The notes beneath the pieces are model-generated. The model searched no databases. It was given only the letters and a program-made list of their open reading frames with translations, and was not told where the DNA came from. Shown here piece after piece: positions 1-9,664 of a stretch of DNA of 64,000 bases. Each line of letters opens with the position of its first letter. Position 1 is the stretch's first letter. Both the position numbers and the translations under genes were made by a program. Origin of the DNA: Phycisphaerae bacterium RAS2 (GTDB taxonomy: Bacteria; Planctomycetota; Phycisphaerae; UBA1845; UTPLA1); assembly GCA_007753915.1 (NCBI GenBank), contig CP036352.1:2480001-2544000 (forward strand), written 5' to 3'.

Positions 1-2
1 TG

Positions 3-566
3 CACGCCGGGCGGACGAAGACGGTCTTCGGCGTCGGCAGTCCGGCCGCGCGAGTGATGTTCGTCGGCGAAGCGCCGGGCTTCAATGAGGATCAACAAGG
101 TATTCCGTTCGTCGGGGAAGCAGGCAACCTGCTCACGAAGATGATCGAAGCCGGCATGGGGCTGAATCGGGACGATGTCTACATCTGCAATGTCATTAAG
201 TGCCGCCCGCCAAACAACCGCACGCCCGCGCCCGATGAGATTCACGCCTGCAAGGATTATCTGTACCGCCAGATTCGCATCATTCGCCCGGAAGTGATCG
301 TCGCCCTCGGCGCGCCGGCCACGCAAACGCTGCTCGAAACCAAGCTGGGGATTACCAAACTACGCGGCCAGTGGCATGAGTTCCGCGTGCCGGCGGCGCG
401 AGGTGACGCATCCGAGGCATCGGGCGACGAGGCGTTACCGCCGATCCCGCTCATGCCGACCTTTCACCCGGCGTACCTGCTTCGAAGCCCATCGGAAAAA
501 GGCAAAGCGTGGGAGGACATTCAGCAAGTCATGCAACGATTGGGGTTGCCGATTCGCAGAACGTAG
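3..566 (+). CDS. Uracil-DNA glycosylase, family 4 (5' end outside window)
   Basis: Excises uracil from DNA as the first step of base excision repair. The reading frame is open to the left edge, so the start and the first Fe-S cysteines lie outside; an internal GTG/ATG at 54-57 is not the true start, because family-typical sequence (TVFGVGSPAARVMFVGEAPG) runs across it. Visible family marks are GEAPG, the FVGEAGNLL segment, cysteines of the 4Fe-4S cluster in CNVIKCRPPNNR and ACKDYLYRQI, and the C-terminal HPAYLL motif. About 20 residues of extra, Ala/Glu/Asp-rich sequence (near 390-450) sit before the HPAYLL motif. Family membership is clear; only the N-terminus is missing. Confidence 0.92.
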   Translation, partial: HAGRTKTVFGVGSPAARVMFVGEAPGFNEDQQGIPFVGEAGNLLTKMIEAGMGLNRDDVYICNVIKCRPPNNRTPAPDEIHACKDYLYRQIRIIRPEVIVALGAPATQTLLETKLGITKLRGQWHEFRVPAARGDASEASGDEALPPIPLMPTFHPAYLLRSPSEKGKAWEDIQQVMQRLGLPIRRT

Positions 567-591
567 CGTGCGTCCTCGCCACTCTACGCAG

Positions 592-610
592 AATGCGTCC
601 TAGACGCATT
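592..610 (+). terminator. Hairpin after the UDG gene
   Basis: Perfect 8-bp inverted repeat (AATGCGTC / GACGCATT) with a 3-nt loop, 26 bp after the UDG stop, followed by ATTTC rather than a full T-tract. It is a plausible weak intrinsic terminator. Confidence 0.45.
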
Positions 611-719
611 ATTTCAAGCCTTTGTGCGCCGACCCTTCTTGAGCAACGGGTGCACTGATAAGGGGCCATGCGGCCACGCCAAGATACCAGGGTACACGAT
701 GGAGAGTGAGGCGTGTCAT

Positions 720-1184
720 ATGACGATGGGTCGCACAACCGCGCTTGCTTTCATCGGAGCTCTGGCAGGAATTGGTTTAAGCGGCTGCAAGCCAAACAGC
801 CGTCCTCCCTCAAGCAGTAACTGGACCAAGCTGAGAGCAATCTCCATTTGCCCTCAATACGTCAAGTCAAACGATGATTTGAGCGGTCCAACCGAGATCA
901 AGACAGATGTTTCAATTGAAGATATCGGCGATTTGAATCAATTCGCGGCAATAACAAAGAGCCTGGAGGGAAGCTGGGAAGAACTTGATGGAGCAATCGG
1001 TGCGCTTCCACTCTTGACTTTCGAGGCGACGCGCAACAGCGGCGAGACGGAGTACTTCATGGTCATTGGCGGAAATCATATTCTGCACTCTGGATGGCTC
1101 GCGAGACTATCAGGCGAGCAATCGCAATTCTTTAGAACGCTCGCACAACGGGCCTTCGAACAACATAACAACAATCGTCAATAG
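720..1184 (+). CDS. Hypothetical lipoprotein
   Basis: A 154-residue protein of unknown function. The start at 720 is preferred over upstream in-frame starts (624, 699) because it gives a compact lipoprotein signal: MTMGRTT, a hydrophobic stretch and the lipobox LSGC with the lipidated Cys at residue 23. The mature part is soluble-looking, with no recognised domain. Codon use is somewhat less GC-rich than its neighbours. It is convergent with the acyltransferase gene that ends at 1224. No function is proposed. Confidence 0.6.
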   Translation: MTMGRTTALAFIGALAGIGLSGCKPNSRPPSSSNWTKLRAISICPQYVKSNDDLSGPTEIKTDVSIEDIGDLNQFAAITKSLEGSWEELDGAIGALPLLTFEATRNSGETEYFMVIGGNHILHSGWLARLSGEQSQFFRTLAQRAFEQHNNNRQ

Positions 1185-1223
1185 TTTGGAGCCTTGGGAA
1201 AGGTCCGCACAGCGGCCCCTACG

Positions 1224-2258
1224 CTAGGAGCCGCCCGCGGCTTCTAGCTCTTCTTTCGGTCGGCTCTTCCAACGGCGATGGATCCACAGGTATTGCTCGG
1301 GCGCCTGTCGAATCATGTTCTCCATCGCCGCCGAGAACGTCTGCGTGATCCAGAGTAATTCGTCGGGCTGGCCGTCCCATTCCGTCGGATGAATAATGCG
1401 CTCGACGTGAATCTCGTACTCGAACCGTCGCGGGCGCAGCCGCCGGGCGCAGCCGACGATGATCGGCACGCGGTGCGAGATCGCCAGCAGGCCAATGGAT
1501 TTGTACGTCGATGCCTTGCGCCCGAAGAAATCGACAAAAAGTCCCTTGCTTCCGGCGTTCTGATCGGCGATGAAGCACAGCGTCCCGTTATTCTCCAGTA
1601 CCTCCTGCGCCGAGCGCGTCACGCCCTTCTTATACAACAGGCGCAGGCCGCTCCGCTCGCGCCGGTCGAGCAGAAACGAATTGATGTACTCGTTGTCCAG
1701 CGGGCGCATGACCGCGTCGATGTCGAAGCCCAGCGTGGCGAGCGTGTAACCGAGCAGCTCCCAGTTGCCGTAGTGGCCGGTGATCATGATGCAGCCGCGG
1801 CGGGCCAGCAGCTCACGGATCGCCCCCGACAAATCGCCGAGGCAGACGTGCCGCGCCCAGGTCCACTGCGTGATGTAGCGCGGCGCGAGCAGCACCTCGA
1901 CCGCGAGCATGGCGATCTGCTGCATCGAGGCCAGGGCGACCTGCTCGACGCGAGGCGTGTCCCATTCCGGGAAAGCGAGGCGGATATGCGTCTCGGCGCG
2001 GTTGCGATGCTCGCGAAACTTGAGCAGCAACTTATTCAGCGCTCGTTCAATGCCGACCAGCCAGCGAAAGGCCCCCAGCGCCGTCAGCCACCGGGGAAAA
2101 CGCGTCTCCGGCAAGGCCCGCGGCAGGTGAAACCACACGCCGCCCAACGCAGACATCAAGCGAAGATTCCAATCAATCGGGAACATCGCCATGGCCGTGG
2201 CGACGCAGCGCAGCGCCAGATAAGCCGCAAAGTCGATCCACCGGATGCGCTGCTTCAT
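1224..2258 (-). CDS. Lipid A biosynthesis acyltransferase (LpxL/HtrB-like)
   Basis: Membrane-associated acyltransferase that would add a secondary acyl chain to a lipid A precursor at the inner membrane. The 344-residue length suits the LpxL/LpxM family. The catalytic motif HYGNWE (H-x4-E) is near residue 185, and the second family block, ADQNAGSKGLFVDFFG, is near residue 255. The N-terminus is hydrophobic. It is transcribed divergently from mreC, with only about 80 bp between them. Together with kdsB at 44.9 kb it implies an LPS-bearing outer membrane. Which acyl transfer it performs cannot be told from sequence. Confidence 0.85.
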   Translation of the reverse strand: MKQRIRWIDFAAYLALRCVATAMAMFPIDWNLRLMSALGGVWFHLPRALPETRFPRWLTALGAFRWLVGIERALNKLLLKFREHRNRAETHIRLAFPEWDTPRVEQVALASMQQIAMLAVEVLLAPRYITQWTWARHVCLGDLSGAIRELLARRGCIMITGHYGNWELLGYTLATLGFDIDAVMRPLDNEYINSFLLDRRERSGLRLLYKKGVTRSAQEVLENNGTLCFIADQNAGSKGLFVDFFGRKASTYKSIGLLAISHRVPIIVGCARRLRPRRFEYEIHVERIIHPTEWDGQPDELLWITQTFSAAMENMIRQAPEQYLWIHRRWKSRPKEELEAAGGS

Positions 2259-2337
2259 GCACGAAACCTGACCGCGTCACCCCGCCCCCGCCAGACCCGC
2301 CGGTGCGGAGCGCGGCGCGCGAGGCTACTATACCCGA

Positions 2338-3312
2338 ATGATGCACGGTCGCTACCGAATGTCCCGCCCGGCGGTCTTTGCGCTGCTCATGGCGCTTTCG
2401 TTGATCTCGCTCTTTCTGCCGCCGCGCTGGACCGACGGCCTGAAGCACGTCGTGCAACTCATGGTGCCGGCACAGGACATGGCCTACACGGCGGCACACG
2501 CCGCGGCGAGGAGCGCCTCGGCGCTGGACCCGAAGCGATCGGCCAACGTCGATGCCGCCCACGAGCAATTGGTGCAGTCCATTGCGTCGCAGGCCGCGCT
2601 GATCGAGCAACTCGAAGCGCAAAACCGTCGCTTGAGCGCGCTGCGCCGCGATCATCTCGATGTGCACGTGCCGCTTCTCGCCGCGCACGTCGTGTCGCTC
2701 GACGTGGTTTCCTGGCGCGATTCGCTTCTGGTGGCGCGCGGTTCCACCGGCGGGGTTGCCTATCGCGACTGGGTGACGGCGCGGCTCTTTGCCGATCGCG
2801 GCTTTGCCTCGGATGTCGCGGATCATCAGCCGGTCCTCGCGACACACGGGTTGATCGGCCGCGTGGAACAGGTCAGCCCGTATCTCTGCCGCATCCAATT
2901 GTTGACGGATGTCAGCGCGCCGCGCGTCGAGGTGCGCGTCGCGCACACTACAGGCGGTGAGGCGCGCATGATCGATTATCCATGCAGCGTCAAGGGCATC
3001 GGTCAGGGCCGCATGGCGATTGATGACATTGACTATCGCTGGATCGAGGGCGCCGCGAGCGCCGATGCGCCGACCGATCCCGCGCGCGCGGCCGGTGATC
3101 GAATGGCCGAGGGCGATCTGGTTTACACCGCTCCCGGCGCGCTGGGACTGCCGCGGCCGGTCGTCATTGGAAAGATCGTCCTGCTCGCGGAGAATCCGCG
3201 TCGCCGCCTGGTGTACACGGCGCAGGTTGCGCCCATGCAGCCCATGGAGGACGTTCGCGAGGTGTACATCGTTCCGTTGACGCCGACCGCGTCGCTCCAG
3301 GTTCCAAATTAG
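2338..3312 (+). CDS. mreC: Rod shape-determining protein MreC-like
   Basis: Periplasmic scaffold linking the MreB cytoskeleton to the cell-wall elongation machinery. The 324-residue protein has one N-terminal membrane segment (about residues 11-28), then a helical coiled-coil (SQAALIEQLEAQNRRLSAL), then a beta-rich C-terminal region with the MreC signature around VLATHGLIGRVEQVSPYLCRIQLLTD. A roughly 25-residue Asp/Ala-rich stretch interrupts the C-terminal domain. No mreB or mreD is adjacent; the next gene (3328) follows after 15 bp and is probably co-transcribed. The family call is good; the exact start (2338 or the ATG at 2359) is uncertain. Confidence 0.8.
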   Translation: MMHGRYRMSRPAVFALLMALSLISLFLPPRWTDGLKHVVQLMVPAQDMAYTAAHAAARSASALDPKRSANVDAAHEQLVQSIASQAALIEQLEAQNRRLSALRRDHLDVHVPLLAAHVVSLDVVSWRDSLLVARGSTGGVAYRDWVTARLFADRGFASDVADHQPVLATHGLIGRVEQVSPYLCRIQLLTDVSAPRVEVRVAHTTGGEARMIDYPCSVKGIGQGRMAIDDIDYRWIEGAASADAPTDPARAAGDRMAEGDLVYTAPGALGLPRPVVIGKIVLLAENPRRRLVYTAQVAPMQPMEDVREVYIVPLTPTASLQVPN

Positions 3313-3327
3313 GAGTTCGTCTCACTC

Positions 3328-4164
3328 ATGAAGCATCGGCCCGCCCCCCGTCATCGTTCACCTCACGCCCGGTTCCGCGCGGCTTCCGCTGATGAAGTCG
3401 AAGCCCCGCGCCGAAAGACCGAGCCGGCGGCGGACGTGCTGTTTCAGGATGAGCATTTCATCATCGTCAACAAGTCGCCCGGCGCCTGGCTTGACGAATC
3501 GCTCGATGATTCGCCCTGCGTGCTCCAGGAATTGGTCGCCGCGGGAAAGATTGACAACGCCGACGGTATCCAACCGGTCTATCCGCTCGAACCGGGGCTT
3601 AGCGGCGTAGCAATCTTTGCTCAAACGCCGCGCGCCATCGAGGCTTCGGACCAATTGATTCTCGCCGACGGTCTTCGCTTGACTTGCCGCGCGATCGTCC
3701 AGGCACATCTTTTGACGCGTGAAGGTGTCATCCCGGGCGCGGTACCGCAGCGACTTCGGACAGGCTCCGCGCTGCGATACCTGGACACCTACGCCCGCGA
3801 GCCGCGTACCGCCTGGACGCTTGTCGACGCGCTGGTCGCATTCGCTGTGATCGACTGCCTGCCGTTCCCGGCGTATCCGTCGCTCGTTCGGGCGCATCTG
3901 GAACTGGCGGGCATGCCGCTGGCCGTCGATCCTGCGTTTGGCGGCTCACGCGCGCTTCTGCTGTCATCGTTCAAGGCCGGCTACCATCCCAGCAAGCGCC
4001 ACGCCGAGCGCCCGCTGATTGCGCGCACAAGCCTCCATGTGCACCGGATCGAATTCCCGCATCCGTTCACGCACGAAGAAATCTGCATCACGGCCGAGCC
4101 GCCGAAGGATTTTCGCGCTACACTGCACCAACTGGACCGTTTCGGCCGCATCGCCCGCGCATGA
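3328..4164 (+). CDS. RluA-like pseudouridine synthase homologue, catalytic Asp missing
   Basis: A 278-residue member of the RluA/RsuA pseudouridine synthase superfamily. The opening of the catalytic domain is recognisable (VLFQDEHFIIVNKSPG, residues 37-52). The motif that in active enzymes reads HRLDxxTSG is here YPLEPGLSG (residues 85-93), so the catalytic Asp is Glu88 and the preceding Arg is Pro. Later in the protein, SLHVHRIEFPHPF matches the RluA block where the product-binding region lies. It is probably inactive on RNA, or an RNA-binding derivative. It lies 15 bp after mreC. The basic N-terminal 35 residues look disordered. Confidence 0.7.
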   Translation: MKHRPAPRHRSPHARFRAASADEVEAPRRKTEPAADVLFQDEHFIIVNKSPGAWLDESLDDSPCVLQELVAAGKIDNADGIQPVYPLEPGLSGVAIFAQTPRAIEASDQLILADGLRLTCRAIVQAHLLTREGVIPGAVPQRLRTGSALRYLDTYAREPRTAWTLVDALVAFAVIDCLPFPAYPSLVRAHLELAGMPLAVDPAFGGSRALLLSSFKAGYHPSKRHAERPLIARTSLHVHRIEFPHPFTHEEICITAEPPKDFRATLHQLDRFGRIARA

Positions 4165-4294
4165 GCTTCGCGCTTCGGGCCTGAATCGGCGATGCCCATT
4201 GTTACTTGAGTAATTCTCATGAACTGCGTATGCTCGGCTTACCCGAGCGGCGCGATCAGGCATTTTGCCCAAGGGATGACTCGTCTACGCTGAC

Positions 4295-7200
4295 ATGCGA
4301 ATGCGATACTCATGGTCATGGTGCTTTTTTGTCGCACTGCCGACGATTCAGGCTGTCGCGCAATCTCCTGCGACTCAACCTGCTGATCCTCCGGTCGAGT
4401 TGCGTACGACGACAACGCTGCGCGACGCCGCTTCGATTACGGCATCCCTCGAATCCTTGCGCGCCGAATTGCAGGCGCTGGCTCCCACGTCCAAACCGGC
4501 CACCTCGCAGCCCACGACCCGGCCCGACGCAGAATTGCCCAGCCGGCTGGACGGCTGGCGAATCGAGTTGTGGCAGGCGCTGACTGAATTGGACGCACAG
4601 CTAAGCGAGCTGCTGCGATTGACGCAGTCCCTGGATACCACGTCGACCGATTCCGACGTTCAGGCGCTCACCGAGCAGATCAGCGAATGGAAGAGCCTGA
4701 CCGAGCAGATGGTAGACCATCCGATTCCGGACGACGTGACCGATGCGCTGATTGCCGAGCGCACCCAATTCTATGAGGAGTATCAAAAGCGACTTGACGA
4801 GATTAATAACACGGTCGCCCAGCAGGAAGCCCTGATCAAGGACGGGTTCCTGGCCCAGCGGGATCGACTCAAGGCAGATCTGGCCCGGGCCTCAACCCTC
4901 CGCGATTCGCTGCTGGCGTCGTACGAATTGGACTTGAAGGCCGCCGACTCGGAATCCCTGCGCGAGATCGTGATGGCGCGGCGGCGTGCGGCCTCGGCAC
5001 GGGTCGCTGCGCTGGAGACGTCGCGCCAGGCGATCGAGCTGAAGGAGAAATCGACCCAGAAGGAGCTTGAACGCAACCGCCTGCGGGCCGAAGCGCTTCG
5101 CCCACTGGTGGCCGCGCTGCGGGAGCGCCTGGCCCGGCTCAACGAGGAAAAATCGCGATCCCAGACGGACAAACTTCGCCGGCTGCTCGACTCGGACACC
5201 ATCAGCGGCACGCGGAAAGAATACATTCGCCTGCAATTGCTTTGCGCCGAGCGGCTGGGGCAGTTGCACCAGACGGTGGACCCGGACCTGTTGGAGCGGT
5301 GTTCGGAGTCGGAGGTCGCGGACCTCACGACAAACCTCACGCGCGACAAGCAATACTGGGAGCAATTCACCGATTCGCTTGCGCGACGCAGCGCCGCCGA
5401 TGTCCTGTCTGCCCACATCCAGGCCAATCGCGAGGAGGAAGCAGCCAGGCGTTATCTGGGGCGGCTGCTCGCACAAATCGACCAGACGATCTCGGAGCAG
5501 CGCGCCATTGAGGACCTGGAGCGCGCCGCGCTGGAGGCGTTTGACCTGCAAGTGACGGCGTTCCGCTCGCTGGCGGCCGGCGCGACGGACGCGGAGACGA
5601 TCAAGCTCAGCCAGGATGTCGGGCAACTGCGCATTGATCTTCGCAATGAGCACGAGGAGCTGCTAAGCCGGCAGCAACTCATCCTGGAGCGCTTGCGCAA
5701 GGCGCAGGATCTGGCGCGACGGCGCGTGCAGCTCTGCGAGCAGGCGGTCAGCCGATTGTACTGGTCGCACCTGATCACGCGCGGACCGCATTATTTCGAC
5801 ATGCGTCGCTATGACGCGCTGACAGCGGAAACAGCCGCCATGGGGGCCGGCGCGCTGGGCGCCGCGGCACGACAAGCCTGGGACTCCACGCAAGCCCAGT
5901 CCAGAACCATGCAGCGCGGCGACTGGATCGTCGTCGTGCTGTCACTGTTGGCGAACCTCCTGATGGCGCTTTGGTTGGTGCGACGGCTCCATTCGCTGCG
6001 TGCCCCCGAGCCGGCCGCTTCGCTACCGCCATCGGCCGACGCGGCTTCCGAGCCTGAACCGCTCACATTTGTCCAGCGGCTGGTTCCGCAAGTTGGACGG
6101 TTTCTCCAACGGTCCGTGCCCTGGCTGTTGCTCGGTTCGATGATCGGCACCCTCATCGTCACGCTTGGATTGACGGGGCTGCCCGCGCAAGTCGGATATG
6201 CGTTGGTTTCGCTGTGGTCGGGGCTGTGGCTTGCAAACACGATCCTGCTGATAGCGTTTTGGGCGCCCAAGACCCGCTTTCGCGTGATCCCTTGCAGCGG
6301 CGTGGTGGCGCGGCATTACCTCCGCTGGGGACGCGTACTCCTCACACTGGCCGTACTCTTTCTCGTGCCCGGCCGCATCCTATCGGCCGCGCAAATCCTC
6401 CCTACCACCGCCGCCCTGCTCAATGAGTGGTTCAAATTCTCTGCAACCATCGCATTCTTCTGCTTCCTGATTCGACGAGAAACGGTTTTGAGCGTTTGGC
6501 CGCGCAACCTGCGCGGTCGCTTTGCGGGCACACTGACGACTTTGCATGCGATCTACCCGGCGATTGTTTTGTTTGTGCTGGGATTGATCTTTTGTCGCGT
6601 TGTCGGCTACACGGCGCTGGCGGACTACCTTTCCACGGGGGCGGTCTCAACCGTGCTGCTTCTGCTCGCGGCGTCGGTCGTCTATCAATTCTTCCGCGAG
6701 ACACTGATTCGCATTGCCGCGCGCATTCGCGAGACACACGACGAACTTGCCGCGACCAGTCCGGCGACTCCTACACACACTGCGCCGGCTCCGGCTCCGA
6801 ACCAGGCGGAGGTCTCTCCGACACTGCCGACTGATAAGCTTCCCTCGATCATTCGCCTGCCGCTATCTATTGCCAAGTGGACACTCGCACTGACCGCGCT
6901 GGTCAGCGCGCTGACCATTTGGGGAATCCGCCCGTACGAAATCAAACGCCTGCTTGACTTCGGGCTATGGGAGCATTCCGGCCAACCGGTCACGCTCTGG
7001 CGAATCGGTGGCGCGGCGCTCGCCGTGTTCGCCGCCGTGGTCGTCTCACGCGGAATTCGACAGACCTTGCAGACGCGATTTTACCCGGCCCATCCGGGGA
7101 TCGATGTCGGCGCCCAGGCTGCCATCGATACGCTCCTGCATTACGTCATCACCTTCATCGGCGTGTACGTCGGGCTGTCCACGCTGCGGCTGGACCTGGG

Positions 7201-7843
7201 CGCGCTGGCTGTGCTGTTCGGCGGTTTGGGTTTGGGTATCGGGCTTGGGCTTCAATCGCTCATTGTGAATTTCATCAGCGGATTGCTGATCTTGTTCGAG
7301 CGGCATATCAAGGTCGGCGACATCGTCATGCTTCAGGACAAGCAGGGCGAGGTGGTCAGCGTCAACATGCGATCAACGACGCTGCGCACCCCCGACGGGC
7401 TGTTCATGATCGTGCCGAATGGGGAGTTTATTAATCAAAAAGTCGAAAATTGGACGCTAAAACGTGACCCCATCCGGGGCCTCCTTGTGGTCGGTGTCGC
7501 GTACTCGGCCGATCCGAAGGCCGTCCGGCAGACGCTGCTGGAAATCGCTGAAGCCGAACCGCGCGTGCTCTTCGACCCCCCGCCCGAGGTGCACTTCCTT
7601 GGATTCGGCGACAGCAGTCTCAATTTTCAGATCGCGGCGTGGTATCGAACTCCCGGCGACCGCTGGTACGGCATGATTGACATGCGATACGCCATCATGA
7701 AGCGTTTCGCCGATGCGAAGATCGAGATCCCCTTCCCTCAACGCGATCTGCATGTTCGCAATGCCTACCTGGATGTGCGACTGCGACACGAGCATGGCTC
7801 CGCCGACGCGCCGATGGAGCCTCCCAAGCCACCCTCACCTTGA
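4295..7843 (+). CDS. Large mechanosensitive ion channel (MscS/MscK family)
   Basis: Inner-membrane channel that opens under membrane tension to release solutes during hypo-osmotic shock. The 1182-residue protein starts with a signal peptide (cleavage after AVAQ), followed by a long periplasmic coiled-coil region (roughly residues 40-530), as in MscK and other large family members. About ten membrane segments follow between residues 545 and 1000. The last carries the glycine-rich pore helix (VLFGGLGLGIGLGLQSLIVN). The MscS beta and alpha/beta domains come after it (FERHIKVGDIVML ... VPNGEFINQKVENWT). There is no strong ribosome-binding site. It is convergent with the sirtuin gene. Confidence 0.9.
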   Translation: MRMRYSWSWCFFVALPTIQAVAQSPATQPADPPVELRTTTTLRDAASITASLESLRAELQALAPTSKPATSQPTTRPDAELPSRLDGWRIELWQALTELDAQLSELLRLTQSLDTTSTDSDVQALTEQISEWKSLTEQMVDHPIPDDVTDALIAERTQFYEEYQKRLDEINNTVAQQEALIKDGFLAQRDRLKADLARASTLRDSLLASYELDLKAADSESLREIVMARRRAASARVAALETSRQAIELKEKSTQKELERNRLRAEALRPLVAALRERLARLNEEKSRSQTDKLRRLLDSDTISGTRKEYIRLQLLCAERLGQLHQTVDPDLLERCSESEVADLTTNLTRDKQYWEQFTDSLARRSAADVLSAHIQANREEEAARRYLGRLLAQIDQTISEQRAIEDLERAALEAFDLQVTAFRSLAAGATDAETIKLSQDVGQLRIDLRNEHEELLSRQQLILERLRKAQDLARRRVQLCEQAVSRLYWSHLITRGPHYFDMRRYDALTAETAAMGAGALGAAARQAWDSTQAQSRTMQRGDWIVVVLSLLANLLMALWLVRRLHSLRAPEPAASLPPSADAASEPEPLTFVQRLVPQVGRFLQRSVPWLLLGSMIGTLIVTLGLTGLPAQVGYALVSLWSGLWLANTILLIAFWAPKTRFRVIPCSGVVARHYLRWGRVLLTLAVLFLVPGRILSAAQILPTTAALLNEWFKFSATIAFFCFLIRRETVLSVWPRNLRGRFAGTLTTLHAIYPAIVLFVLGLIFCRVVGYTALADYLSTGAVSTVLLLLAASVVYQFFRETLIRIAARIRETHDELAATSPATPTHTAPAPAPNQAEVSPTLPTDKLPSIIRLPLSIAKWTLALTALVSALTIWGIRPYEIKRLLDFGLWEHSGQPVTLWRIGGAALAVFAAVVVSRGIRQTLQTRFYPAHPGIDVGAQAAIDTLLHYVITFIGVYVGLSTLRLDLGALAVLFGGLGLGIGLGLQSLIVNFISGLLILFERHIKVGDIVMLQDKQGEVVSVNMRSTTLRTPDGLFMIVPNGEFINQKVENWTLKRDPIRGLLVVGVAYSADPKAVRQTLLEIAEAEPRVLFDPPPEVHFLGFGDSSLNFQIAAWYRTPGDRWYGMIDMRYAIMKRFADAKIEIPFPQRDLHVRNAYLDVRLRHEHGSADAPMEPPKPPSP

Positions 7844-7865
7844 CGGGCTCATCCCCCCTTCCGGA

Positions 7866-8621
7866 TCAGCCTAACTGCGCCATGACCGCAGTCATTGTTT
7901 CACCGATGCCGGCGCGAATCACCAGTGCCGCTGCGTAGTCCAGCGGTGTGCTCTCGCGATTGATGATCACCACGCGTGCCCCGCGCTGCATCGCTGTCAC
8001 CGGCAGCCCCGCCGCGGGATGCACGACGAGGCTCGATCCCATCGCGATGAAGAGATCCCCGCTTGAGGCCAATTGAATCGCTTCGCGCACCACGTCCGCC
8101 GGCATCTGCTGACCAAACGATACGGTGCGCGACTTCAGCAGCCCGCCGCACGCATCACAGCGCAGGTCCCACTCTCCGCCGTCCAGCCGAATCTGAATCT
8201 CCCGCGCCGCCCACCGCTTGTCGCATGCCAGGCAGTGCACCGTCATCGCCGTGCCGTGTATCTCCACGACGCGCCGGCTGCCGGCGCGCTGATGCAACTC
8301 GTCGATGTTCTGCGTAATGACGCCCAGGAGCTTGCCACGCCGTTCCAGTTCCGCCAGTGCGAGATGGCCGGCGTTGGGGATTGCGGAGAAAAACGACGGC
8401 ATCATCTCGCAGCGAATTTCCCAGAACCGCCGCCGCTCCTCCGGATCATTCACAAAATCGTCGAACATCACCGGCGCATGACGCGACCACAATCCGCCGG
8501 GACTGCGAAAGTCGGCGATGCCGCTCTCCGTGCTGATCCCCGCGCCGGTGAAAGCCACCGCCCCACGGCTGGCCCGCAGCCACTCCGCCAATTGCTCAAC
8601 CGCATCCATCGATTCTTTCAT
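7866..8621 (-). CDS. Sir2-family NAD-dependent protein deacylase
   Basis: Cytoplasmic NAD+-dependent lysine deacylase, 251 residues. Motifs in order are the NAD-binding GAGISTESGIADFRS, TQNID, the catalytic-His motif EIHGTA, two CxxC pairs of the structural zinc (CLACDK and CDACGG), and the Rossmann segment MGSSLVVHPAAGLP. The start at 8621 is chosen because the ATG overlaps the stop of the upstream transporter gene (ATGA, 8621-8618) and the family's N-terminus begins there; the frame is open further upstream. The overlap predicts translational coupling with the EamA transporter. Confidence 0.92.
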   Translation of the reverse strand: MKESMDAVEQLAEWLRASRGAVAFTGAGISTESGIADFRSPGGLWSRHAPVMFDDFVNDPEERRRFWEIRCEMMPSFFSAIPNAGHLALAELERRGKLLGVITQNIDELHQRAGSRRVVEIHGTAMTVHCLACDKRWAAREIQIRLDGGEWDLRCDACGGLLKSRTVSFGQQMPADVVREAIQLASSGDLFIAMGSSLVVHPAAGLPVTAMQRGARVVIINRESTPLDYAAALVIRAGIGETMTAVMAQLG

Positions 8622-9664
8622 TTCGAGCGATGCCCCCGTGCCGGCAACGAGGCCTCGACGCGCTCCAGCGCCAAGGCTGCGGCCGGACCGGCATCTTCCA
8701 ACGGGGCGGCGGGCAACTGCTCCGACCCCGTCGGCTCTTCGAGCTTCGCGTGCCGCGCCTGTTCTGCCCGGAGCAAAAGCCACGCGCCTCCGAGCATCAC
8801 GAATCCGCTGACCCATTGACCCGCAGTCAGCTGTTCACCGAACAGGATTGCCCCACCGATCGCCGTCAGAAACGGTGATATCTGCACGATCGCCGTGCTG
8901 ACGGCGACGCCCAGTCGCGTGATCGCGGCATAATAGCACGTGTGCCCGGCCGCGATTCCTACCAGTGCCGAGACAATCAACAGAGACCAATTCATCGCGG
9001 AAAGGTCCAGCACCTCCAATCCGTGCCGACGCCCCATGGGAATCATAAGGGCGACCATTCCCAGCGCCGTCAACAGCGAAATAACTGAAAACGCCGTGAG
9101 CGACGGCACGCCGCGCATGCAATAGCGCACCGACACGCCATACAGCCCGAAGAATGCGCCCGATAGCAGGGCCATCACAATTCCGAATCCGCCCGCCCCG
9201 CTCAACGGCGTCGTCCCCATCAGGACGGTCCCGATCGTGCCCCCGGCCACCAGCGCCATACCCATCCAAAAAGTACCGCTTCGCGCCAGGGGACGCTCAT
9301 CCACAAACAGTATCAACGCGCCGGCCGTCGACGAGATCAGCGACACGCGCAGCAGGAATCCTGCCAGCCCCGGACCGATGTAATACGGCGCGAACGCATA
9401 AAGCACTTGCCCCGCGATATTGAAAGCGGCCGGAATGAGGGCGCGCCGCCACAAACGCTCGGGCAGGTCTCCGCGCCGCCAACCCATCAGCAGGATCGGC
9501 AGCCAGAACACCGCCGCGATGCTGTATCGCCAGCCGTTGGCCGTCCAGGCATCGATGTGACCGGCCAAATGCTTGAGGAACAGCAGGACCGTGCCCCAAC
9601 TGATCAGCGTCATGGAGACGAACGCGATGCCCGCGGCTCGGGAAAGGGGTCTGGGTCCGGACAT
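8618..9664 (-). CDS. EamA/DMT-family transporter
   Basis: Inner-membrane drug/metabolite transporter of unknown substrate with about ten transmembrane helices arranged as two EamA repeats. The start at 9664 (MSGPRPLSRAAG) is preferred to the longer frame beginning at 9754 because the extra N-terminus is Arg-rich and the first membrane helix begins about ten residues after 9664. Its stop overlaps the sirtuin start (ATGA), so the two form an operon. The C-terminal ~50 residues are soluble and Ala/Glu-rich. Confidence 0.85.
   Translation of the reverse strand: MSGPRPLSRAAGIAFVSMTLISWGTVLLFLKHLAGHIDAWTANGWRYSIAAVFWLPILLMGWRRGDLPERLWRRALIPAAFNIAGQVLYAFAPYYIGPGLAGFLLRVSLISSTAGALILFVDERPLARSGTFWMGMALVAGGTIGTVLMGTTPLSGAGGFGIVMALLSGAFFGLYGVSVRYCMRGVPSLTAFSVISLLTALGMVALMIPMGRRHGLEVLDLSAMNWSLLIVSALVGIAAGHTCYYAAITRLGVAVSTAIVQISPFLTAIGGAILFGEQLTAGQWVSGFVMLGGAWLLLRAEQARHAKLEEPTGSEQLPAAPLEDAGPAAALALERVEASLPARGHRSK

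Noticed and set aside
1389-2960. A 523-codon plus-strand open frame
   Set aside because: It is the antisense of the lipid A acyltransferase gene and the frame of mreC; both have clear family motifs. Its own sequence is Arg/Ala-rich with no domain, typical of a GC-rich shadow.
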